Shown here: positions 1 to 4,791 of the stretch, piece by piece
How positions within the stretch are numbered: the first letter of the stretch is position 1
Layout: every line of letters begins with the position of its first letter
Assembly: GCA_002454335.1 (NCBI GenBank)
Contig: DKIP01000043.1
Span: 1-6,028, forward strand
From: Cytophagaceae bacterium UBA6715
Lineage (GTDB): Bacteria; Bacteroidota; Bacteroidia; Cytophagales; Spirosomataceae
Direction: 5' to 3'
DNA length: 6,028 bases
Position numbers and translations under genes: made by a program
Notes under the pieces: model-generated
Seen by the model: the letters and a program-made list of their open reading frames with translations, nothing else
Told to the model about the DNA's origin: nothing
The model's database searches: none

Positions 1-346
1 CCACGTGAATGATGTTTTCATCCTCGAAACAACGAACTACGTGAATGATTGCGTCCACTTCGCGAATATTCGCTAAGAATTTATTGCCAAGACCTGCACC
101 TTGAGAAGCACCTTTCACCAAACCAGCGATATCCGTAAATTCAATCACAGTAGGTAAAATACGATTCGGCTTTACGAATTCAGCTAATACATTTAAGCGA
201 TTGTCCGGAACCGTTACGATACCCACATTAGGTTCAATGGTACAGAACGGGTAATTGGCCGCTTCCGCTTTGTTCGATGATATTGCACTAAATAAAGTTG
301 ATTTTCCTACGTTAGGTAAGCCAACAATTCCACAAGTTAATCCCAT
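1..346 (-). CDS. ychF: YchF/OLA1-family ribosome-associated ATPase, N-terminal part (runs off the left edge)
   Basis: Only the first 115 codons are in the window; the gene continues past position 1. YchF is a universally conserved cytoplasmic P-loop NTPase of the Obg-related group that prefers ATP over GTP and associates with ribosomes. Seen here: MGLTCGIVGLPNVGKST at residues 1-17 with the G1/P-loop GLPNVGKS at 9-16, the switch-I type segment YPFCTIEPN at 32-40, and the G3 segment DIAGLVKGA at 72-80, ending in the typical HVVRCFEDENIIHV. Leu76 stands where classical GTPases carry a catalytic Gln, as expected for the HAS-NTPase group. Cys35 matches the redox-sensitive Cys35 described in E. 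coli YchF. The ATG at 344-346 gives exactly the family N-terminus. The adenine-specificity motif and the TGS domain lie outside the window and cannot be checked. The gene is separated from the upstream PUR gene by a terminator, so it is probably transcribed on its own. Confidence 0.97.
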   Translation of the reverse strand, partial: MGLTCGIVGLPNVGKSTLFSAISSNKAEAANYPFCTIEPNVGIVTVPDNRLNVLAEFVKPNRILPTVIEFTDIAGLVKGASQGAGLGNKFLANIREVDAIIHVVRCFEDENIIHV

Positions 347-365
347 ATATAAATTTAATAAGCTA

Positions 366-373
366 CAAAAATA
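366..373 (-). promoter_or_regulatory. Candidate -7 promoter box for ychF (TATTTTTG)
   Basis: Read on the minus strand, the site is TATTTTTG, an exact match to the Bacteroidota -7 element TAnnTTTG. It ends 19 nt before the ychF ATG, giving a short leader of roughly a dozen bases. No TTTG-like -33 element is visible at the usual spacing of about 19 bp, so the call rests on the -7 box and position only. A second copy of the same octamer at 416-423 lies upstream of the terminator hairpin and is harder to interpret. Confidence 0.4.
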
Positions 374-385
374 CGGCTAAAAATG

Positions 386-415
386 AAAAAAGCCTCCGAT
401 TTCTCAGAGGCTTTT
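386..415 (-). terminator. Intrinsic terminator of the DUF3276/PUR gene
   Basis: A perfect 9-bp stem (388-396 AAAAGCCTC with 407-415 GAGGCTTTT) encloses a 10-nt loop. On the minus strand the 3' arm runs into six T residues (386-391), the standard form of an intrinsic terminator. It begins 18 bp after the stop of the PUR-type gene and lies before ychF, so it should stop transcription of the former and uncouple the two genes. Confidence 0.85.
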
Positions 416-433
416 CAAAAATAATCGAATAAC

Positions 434-751
434 TTATTCCCACTTTAGATCAGTCCCACCAAATTCGTCTTCGTCGCGGTTAAACTGAGTAAAATCCACA
501 TCAGGCATCAATTCGGTTTTCACATGATTAACAGCTTCATTTAGGCCTTCTACAAATTTGTCAAAGTCTTCTTTGTACAGGAACATTTTATGTTTTTCAT
601 ACACAAACCCATCTTCCTTTTGGTGACGACGGCTTTCTGTGATGGTAATGTAATAATCTTGTGAACGTGTAGATTTTACATCAAAAAAATAAGTTCTTTT
701 ACCTGCTCGGATTCGTTTGGAAAACAATTCTTCTCTATCTCTTTCTTCCAC
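434..751 (-). CDS. DUF3276 / PUR-family DNA- and RNA-binding protein, 105 aa
   Basis: A small cytoplasmic protein of the DUF3276 family, which folds as a bacterial PUR domain; the Borrelia homologue (BpuR) binds DNA and RNA. The PUR-like repeat is visible: basic RIRAGKRTYFFDVKST (13-28), the strand DYYITITESRR (32-42), then YEKHKMFLYKEDFDKFVEGL (51-70) leading into a helix. A short acidic and aromatic tail follows (about 83-105, ending DLKWE). Length is near the family norm. The start is a GTG at 749-751: an in-frame TAA five codons upstream closes the frame, no ATG exists at the N-terminal end, and the N-terminus matches relatives (charged stretch before RAGKRTYFF). No Shine-Dalgarno sequence is apparent. 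It is transcribed away from the RlpA-like gene and followed by its own terminator, so it appears monocistronic. Its target and role in this organism cannot be inferred from the sequence. Confidence 0.9.
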   Translation of the reverse strand: MEERDREELFSKRIRAGKRTYFFDVKSTRSQDYYITITESRRHQKEDGFVYEKHKMFLYKEDFDKFVEGLNEAVNHVKTELMPDVDFTQFNRDEDEFGGTDLKWE

Positions 752-923
752 TGTTAAAGTAAATTAGGTTTGACAATGTGTAAATCTACTATTAATTCTT
801 ATTCACTCAAAAATATTGCAGGGAATTTCAATTCCTACTTCAAGAAATTCTTGCATTATTTTGATAATATTTTTAATTCCCACAATAAAAGTCAACCTTT
901 GACGGGAAAATTGAAGTTCAAAC
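752..923. promoter_or_regulatory. Divergent intergenic region with candidate promoters and three short dyads
   Basis: This 172-bp AT-rich region serves the PUR gene (minus) and the RlpA-like gene (plus). A minus-strand TATTTTTG box lies at 808-815, 56 nt before the PUR start, without a well-placed -33 element. A plus-strand TAGGTTTG box lies at 765-772, with TTTC 19 bp upstream (742-745, one mismatch to TTTG); if used, it gives a leader of about 145 nt for the RlpA-like gene. Three dyads are exact: 822-835 (GGAATT, 2 nt, AATTCC), 841-853 (CAAGAA, 1 nt, TTCTTG) and 891-903 (GTCAA, 3 nt, TTGAC). I see no credible small gene. Any operator function is inference. Confidence 0.35.
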
Positions 924-1478
924 ATGCGTTACCTTATCCCCATAATCCTTATAATCAGCTGTCTGAGTCCCTTTGAAGGGTATTCTCAGGAACTTGGTGA
1001 TGAAAGTTATGGCATCGCATCTTTCTATTCTAAATCCTTTTATAATAAGCGTACGGCCAACCAAGAATTTTTACGCAAAACAGAATACACGGCTGCTCAC
1101 CGATTGTTTCCGTTTAATACCTTAGTCGAGGTAACCAACATCTACAACAAAAAAAGTGTGGTTGTTCGTATTAATGATCGGGGGCCCTATAAACGAGGAA
1201 GAATCATCGATTTAACGGAAGCGGCGGCAAAAAAAATAAATCTTCGAAAAGTGGGTTTAGCCAAAGTGAAGATTAAAATCATTGGGTTTGAAAATGAGCT
1301 GATGCTCATACCTTACCACCAATTAGAATTAGAAACTACGCCGAAGTTCAGTAAAAAATTCTATCAAAAAACGCGTCTTAAATACAAAAAGAAATATCGC
1401 ATTAAGCCTCGAATCAAGCATAAACGCTTCCTAAAAAAAGGTAAAAAACCGAAAAGCAAACTGCGTATACAACGATAA
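924..1478 (+). CDS. RlpA-like double-psi beta-barrel protein, exported, with very basic C-terminal tail, 184 aa
   Basis: RlpA proteins are envelope proteins; the Pseudomonas enzyme is a lytic transglycosylase acting on glycan strands without stem peptides at the division septum. The single domain spans about 30-120: GIASFYSKSFYNKRTAN (30-46), TAAHRLFPFNTLVEVTN (56-72), VVVRINDRGPYKRGRIIDL (79-97), closing with VKIKII. An N-terminal export signal is clear (hydrophobic core about 4-15). Cleavage could be signal peptidase I near GYS|Q (21/22), or lipidation at Cys13 (IISC), though that would be a short lipoprotein signal. By ungapped alignment to Pseudomonas RlpA, Glu48, His59 and Asp85 match E120, H131 and D157, but D123 is replaced by Arg51. 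Residues 141-184 form a tail with 23 Lys/Arg and no acidic residue; no SPOR domain is present. The ATG at 924 directly starts the signal peptide. Its stop abuts the stop of the convergent gene with no gap. Family assignment is firm; catalytic activity is uncertain. Confidence 0.9.
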   Translation: MRYLIPIILIISCLSPFEGYSQELGDESYGIASFYSKSFYNKRTANQEFLRKTEYTAAHRLFPFNTLVEVTNIYNKKSVVVRINDRGPYKRGRIIDLTEAAAKKINLRKVGLAKVKIKIIGFENELMLIPYHQLELETTPKFSKKFYQKTRLKYKKKYRIKPRIKHKRFLKKGKKPKSKLRIQR

Positions 1479-2864
1479 TTACTTTCGTTTGCCTTCATAA
1501 AACTTCAAGAAGTCTTGAATCTTATCGACAGGAATTCTTTTCCCAATGATATTTTTTGATTTATCTAAGATATAAACAACTGGCGTGGAATAAGCGTCAA
1601 AAGTCTTTTGGAAATCGGTATAGTATTCTTCCTTCCCCGTTTTCGCGTTGATGTGAATATCAATACCATTTTTCCAGTTTTGAATCTTAAACTCCTCGAT
1701 AAACTTTTTCCACATCACTTTATCACGCACCAAACAAGCGGCTAATACGGCAATGTTTTTAGATTTGAAATAAGCATCTTGTTTCAACAACTTAGGCGTT
1801 TCTTCTTTGCAATGGCTACAATCTGGATCGTAAATAAAGAGAATCGTATAATTCGCCTGTATCGATGACGTAGTTAACAATTTTCCTGAAGGATCTGTTA
1901 AAAACATTTCAGGAATACGCTTCCCGACTAATAAGGGTTTAATAATCGCAATTCGTTCTTTCATCTTTCGAATGGTCGTCGTATCCCACATATGCGGTTC
2001 CCCGATGTAATATTTCTCAGCTAAATGAACGAAGGCACCATCCGTCCCTACCACATTATGGTTCTCATAAGTACTTGCAATTTTATAAACCACGTATTTA
2101 CGCATAGCTGGATTCCTTATCCCAAGCAATAGTCGATCTGCATCTTTAGCAATAGAATCCGATTCTTGTACAACCAAATCTTCGAAATACTTATCAATTT
2201 TCTTTTGTAAGAAAGGGGTTCTAATAAATCGCTCGTCATTCAAGTCCACATGGTCGAAATAGTGCTTTTTGTAATACGTATACTGAAATTTAAATAAGTC
2301 ACTACTATCCTTAGCGCTTTTCACCGGTTTGGTGTAAGCTGGAATTTCGGGCTCTAAACTCGCATTAATCAATTTAGACACAAATAAATTTGAGTGATCC
2401 TTTATCCACTTCTTTTGAAGCGTAGCCATTTCAGTCCGAATTTGCTCCGGTTTTTGCTTCGATTGCAAACTCAAATAGGCTGCCTTCATATCCCGCTGAA
2501 ACGCATAAAAAGCTTCATTCTCTGGACTTTGATTTACCTTCATTTGACCCACTACATCAGCCGTATCAGTTTCGAACGAAAAATGTGCATTACCAATGAC
2601 TAAATCAAAATACTTATTATTGTTAAACGAAACTAAATATAATCCTTCATCCAACTTCTCATTGCCTTGAAATAGAAAATTGCCATCCTGATCCACTTGC
2701 GCCGTATCTTTAATGACTTGTTGGTTTGCACCAAAGTAATGAGCCAAATACACCTCTGTATTTTGCAAACCCTTGATTTTACCTTTGATTTCAAAAGCAG
2801 AATCTTGTGCTTGAACACAATAGAATCCCGTAAAAAGAAGCGATAATAATGAGAGGACTTTCAT
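1479..2864 (-). CDS. Secreted thioredoxin-fold protein with N-terminal DUF4369-like and DUF5106-like regions, 461 aa
   Basis: A Bacteroidota-type extracytoplasmic thiol-disulfide protein related to TlpA/ResA. The signal peptide is clear (hydrophobic 3-15, likely cleavage VQA|QD after residue 19); Cys16 follows Tyr and does not make a good lipobox. Residues about 24-110 (FEIKGKIKGLQNTEVYLAHY then QVDQDGNFLFQG) resemble the DUF4369 beta domain. The helix-rich segment about 115-305 resembles DUF5106. The thioredoxin-like domain runs about 312-458: IPEMFLTDPSG, the active site ILFIYDPDCSHCKEE with Cys349 and Cys352, and the cis-proline loop YSTPVVYILD with Pro428. All key redox features are intact. 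Such proteins probably reduce or isomerise disulfides in the periplasm, but the substrate is unknown. Domain names for the first two regions are from memory of the family pattern and less certain than the thioredoxin fold. The ATG at 2862-2864 is the only start that gives the full signal peptide. A promoter candidate lies in the 42-bp gap to the divergent gene. Confidence 0.88.
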   Translation of the reverse strand: MKVLSLLSLLFTGFYCVQAQDSAFEIKGKIKGLQNTEVYLAHYFGANQQVIKDTAQVDQDGNFLFQGNEKLDEGLYLVSFNNNKYFDLVIGNAHFSFETDTADVVGQMKVNQSPENEAFYAFQRDMKAAYLSLQSKQKPEQIRTEMATLQKKWIKDHSNLFVSKLINASLEPEIPAYTKPVKSAKDSSDLFKFQYTYYKKHYFDHVDLNDERFIRTPFLQKKIDKYFEDLVVQESDSIAKDADRLLLGIRNPAMRKYVVYKIASTYENHNVVGTDGAFVHLAEKYYIGEPHMWDTTTIRKMKERIAIIKPLLVGKRIPEMFLTDPSGKLLTTSSIQANYTILFIYDPDCSHCKEETPKLLKQDAYFKSKNIAVLAACLVRDKVMWKKFIEEFKIQNWKNGIDIHINAKTGKEEYYTDFQKTFDAYSTPVVYILDKSKNIIGKRIPVDKIQDFLKFYEGKRK

Positions 2865-2896
2865 AAATTTTAGGCTAATTTTAATATTCTTAATTT

Positions 2897-2927
2897 CAAA
2901 AATACAATGTTTTTCACGCTATCTAAA
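2897..2927 (-). promoter_or_regulatory. Candidate promoter of the thioredoxin-like gene (TTTA-N19-TATTTTTG)
   Basis: On the minus strand, TATTTTTG (2897-2904) matches the Bacteroidota -7 consensus TAnnTTTG exactly. TTTA (2924-2927) sits 19 bp upstream, one mismatch from the -33 consensus TTTG and at the expected spacing. The box ends 32 nt before the ATG at 2864. The -33 element would lie inside the first codons of the divergent ElyC-like gene. This is the best-formed two-part promoter candidate in the window. Confidence 0.5.
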
Positions 2928-3677
2928 ATTATTGATTTTATACTTTTACCAATAACTTGGTTAATTGCGTTAACATGCCTCACGATGTTTAACAAAAAGG
3001 TTAAATTTAAAAGAGTGGCGGGATTTTGTCTATTAGGTATTTTGATCTTGGGAAGCAATACATGGGTCGTTAACAAACTCTTTTCTGCCTATGAATTACC
3101 ACAAATCCAGACAAAAGGACATTATTCCTTAGCCATAATTTTGGGCGGAGGGATGATTCGGGCCAATCAGGAAGATAAAAGTCGAATTAATGTAGGCGAG
3201 AGCGCAGATCGTTTCCTGCAGCCTGCACTACTCTACAAAGCAGGCAAAGTGGATCAAATTCTAATTACAGGAGGCAATACGTCCATCGGCAGCCTTAAAA
3301 TCGACCAAAGCAATGAAACGATGCAAGTGAAAAGGCTTTTGGTAGCATTAGGAATCCCTGAAACAAAAATTTTGGTAGAAAACCAGGCTCGTAATACACA
3401 CGAAAATGCAAAATTCAGCAGGCGATTGATTGATTCATTACAGATTCAGGGCCCCATACTATTGGTCACCTCTGCCTTCCACATGCGGAGAGCATCTGCA
3501 TGTTTTACCAAAGAGGGGTTACATTGCATCCCTTACGTGGTAGACAGCAAAAAAAAGGACACCGATTTAGGTGTCCTTGAATATATTGTTCCTTCCGAGA
3601 AAGAATTGTATAAGCTATCTTATCTATTGCGTGAAATGTTTGGCTTCATCATTTACCGCATAGTAGGATATGCCTAG
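2907..3677 (+). CDS. ElyC/SanA/YdcF-family (DUF218) inner-membrane protein, 256 aa
   Basis: DUF218 proteins include E. coli ElyC, SanA and YdcF; ElyC is linked to envelope and peptidoglycan/lipid-carrier homeostasis, but the biochemical activity of the domain is not settled. Two N-terminal membrane segments are visible (about 8-27 and 37-55), joined by a short Lys-rich loop (NKKVKFKR), followed by the soluble DUF218 domain. Its motifs are in order: IILGGGM (77-83), ILITGGN (118-124), ENQARNTHENA (158-168) and LVTSAFHMRRA (186-196). Length 256 is close to ElyC, and the two-helix anchor is ElyC-like. The ATG at 2907 starts directly before the first membrane helix; no ribosome-binding site and no clear own promoter are seen. 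Codons for residues 215-225 coincide with a strong antisense terminator for pfkA (separate entry). The stop overlaps the pfkA stop by 4 bp. Membership of the family is confident; equivalence to ElyC itself is not. Confidence 0.88.
   Translation: MFFTLSKIIDFILLPITWLIALTCLTMFNKKVKFKRVAGFCLLGILILGSNTWVVNKLFSAYELPQIQTKGHYSLAIILGGGMIRANQEDKSRINVGESADRFLQPALLYKAGKVDQILITGGNTSIGSLKIDQSNETMQVKRLLVALGIPETKILVENQARNTHENAKFSRRLIDSLQIQGPILLVTSAFHMRRASACFTKEGLHCIPYVVDSKKKDTDLGVLEYIVPSEKELYKLSYLLREMFGFIIYRIVGYA
3549..3578 (-). terminator. Intrinsic terminator of pfkA, located inside the convergent ElyC-like gene
   Basis: The stem 3557-3563 GGACACC pairs perfectly with 3570-3576 GGTGTCC around the 6-nt loop GATTTA, and extends by two A-T pairs (3555-3556 with 3577-3578). 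On the minus strand it is followed by eight T residues (3549-3556). This is a textbook intrinsic terminator in the pfkA direction, 96 bp beyond the pfkA stop. In the plus direction the hairpin is followed by TTGAATAT rather than a T-run, so it should not stop the gene that encodes it. The same bases encode KKKDTDLGVL of the ElyC-like protein. Confidence 0.85.
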
Positions 3678-4648
3678 GTAGATAAAATTTCAACCATACG
3701 TATCAAATCTTCCGATACAGGTTTCTTCTTCGTGATCGTATCGTGAAAAGGTGTATATACCAACTGGTTATTAATTACACCCGCCATCACATTTTTTTCG
3801 CCACGTAACAAGCCTTCTAAAGCTCCTAAACCTAATCGAGACGCTAAAATACGGTCATAGGCAGTAGGAATACCTCCCCGTTGGATGTGGCCTAAAGTTG
3901 TCACTCGAATATCAATTTTATTGCCCATTTTCTCTCGAATCTTGTTAGCAACAATTTGCGCATTCCCTTCCTCATCTCCTTCAGCAACTACAACAATCGA
4001 TGATGATTTTTGCTTCGCAAAACCATTATTCAAAATCGTAACAATTTCATCTACTGGCGTTAAATTTTCAGGAATCATTAAGGCTTCTGCCCCACCTGCA
4101 ATACCGCACTGCACGGCAATATAACCTGAATCACGCCCCATTACCTCGATAAAGAATACACGATCATGTGAATCTGCTGTATCACGAATCTTATCGATTG
4201 CATCTAATGCCGTATTCACCGCCGTATCATAACCGATCGTGTAATCGGTTCCGTATAAATCGTTGTCGATGGTACCTGGAGCACCTACCGTAGGTATTTT
4301 AAATTCATTAAAGAAGATCTCAGCACCTGTAAAAGTTCCATTTCCCCCAATCGCCACGAGGCCTTCAATCCCTAACTCTTGTAATTTATCATAGGCTTTT
4401 TGACGGCCTTCTGATGTCATAAATTCTTTGGAACGAGCAGATTTTAAAATCGTTCCACCACGTTGAATAATATTGCTAACGGACTGTGAATTTAACGGGA
4501 TAATATCCCCTTTGATCATTCCATTGTATCCGCGAATAATTCCATAAACTTCTACTCCATGATAGGCAGCACCACGCACAATTGCACGAATACACGCATT
4601 CATTCCGGGAGCGTCACCACCTGAGGTAAATACAGCTATTTTCTTCAT
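3674..4648 (-). CDS. pfkA: ATP-dependent 6-phosphofructokinase, 324 aa
   Basis: Phosphorylates fructose 6-phosphate to fructose 1,6-bisphosphate in glycolysis; cytoplasmic, normally a homotetramer. Visible motifs: ATP-binding TSGGDAPGMN (8-17), SAR (70-72), GGNGTFTGA (101-109), catalytic PGTIDND (124-130, Asp128), MGR (170-172) and HIQRGG (254-259). Gly104 and the Gly of PGTIDND indicate use of ATP rather than pyrophosphate. Odd point: the Mg-binding Asp103 of E. coli PfkA is Asn103 here (codon AAT at 4340-4342). Arg21 and Arg25 of the effector site are kept, but the position of E. coli Arg54 is Ser54. I take the ATG at 4646-4648 as the start, giving MKKIAVFTSGG; a TTG one codon upstream is in frame but not needed. 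The gene is convergent with the ElyC-like gene, sharing a CTAG at the stops, and its terminator lies inside that gene. Family identity is very firm. Confidence 0.96.
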   Translation of the reverse strand: MKKIAVFTSGGDAPGMNACIRAIVRGAAYHGVEVYGIIRGYNGMIKGDIIPLNSQSVSNIIQRGGTILKSARSKEFMTSEGRQKAYDKLQELGIEGLVAIGGNGTFTGAEIFFNEFKIPTVGAPGTIDNDLYGTDYTIGYDTAVNTALDAIDKIRDTADSHDRVFFIEVMGRDSGYIAVQCGIAGGAEALMIPENLTPVDEIVTILNNGFAKQKSSSIVVVAEGDEEGNAQIVANKIREKMGNKIDIRVTTLGHIQRGGIPTAYDRILASRLGLGALEGLLRGEKNVMAGVINNQLVYTPFHDTITKKKPVSEDLIRMVEILST

Positions 4649-4791
4649 CAATCTATTTTTAAATACATGTTACCATGAAAATCTATCAAAAATACGATAA
4701 TAATCGTTCAATACACAAAAATAGCCTAGATTTTGAATCGATTTTTTATAAAATTCATCTATAAAGTTTTGTAATTTGCATGAATTAAAAA
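4649..4791. promoter_or_regulatory. Divergent promoter region between pfkA and the M42 peptidase gene
   Basis: This 143-bp AT-rich region holds two minus-strand TATTTTTG boxes, 4687-4694 and 4716-4723. The first has TTTG (4716-4719, part of the second box) 21 bp upstream and lies 38 nt before the pfkA ATG, so it is a reasonable pfkA promoter. Between the two boxes is an exact dyad ACGAT-AATA-ATCGT (4694-4707), and further on the palindrome AATCGATT (4736-4743). No clear TAnnTTTG box is seen for the plus-strand M42 gene; TTTTG at 4731-4735 and 4767-4771 are only fragments. Regulatory function of the dyads is inference. Confidence 0.4.

Noticed and set aside
347..751. Operon of the PUR gene with ychF
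   Set aside because: A strong minus-strand terminator lies between them and ychF has its own promoter-like box.
770..976. Open frame of 68 codons on the plus strand upstream of and overlapping the RlpA-like start
   Set aside because: It begins with TTG, resembles nothing I recognise, covers the AT-rich promoter region and overlaps a gene with a clear signal peptide in another frame.
1504..1519. Hairpin TTCAAG-AAGT-CTTGAA near the convergent stops
   Set aside because: The stem is 6 bp and AT-rich with no proper T-run. On the minus strand it would end the transcript before the stop codon; on the plus strand it is too weak to call.
2394..2818. Open frames inside the thioredoxin-like gene (plus strand 2394-2603, minus strand 2633-2818)
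   Set aside because: Both lie in other frames of a well-supported gene and their translations look like random low-complexity sequence.
2870..3076. Minus-strand frame covering the divergent gap and the start of the ElyC-like gene
   Set aside because: It is antisense to the membrane segments of a supported gene and has no family resemblance.
3885..4124. Plus-strand frame antisense to pfkA
   Set aside because: It is a shadow of a highly conserved gene, with no start signal or recognisable product.
4649..4651. TTG as the pfkA start
   Set aside because: The ATG directly after it gives the usual MKKIAVxTSGG beginning.
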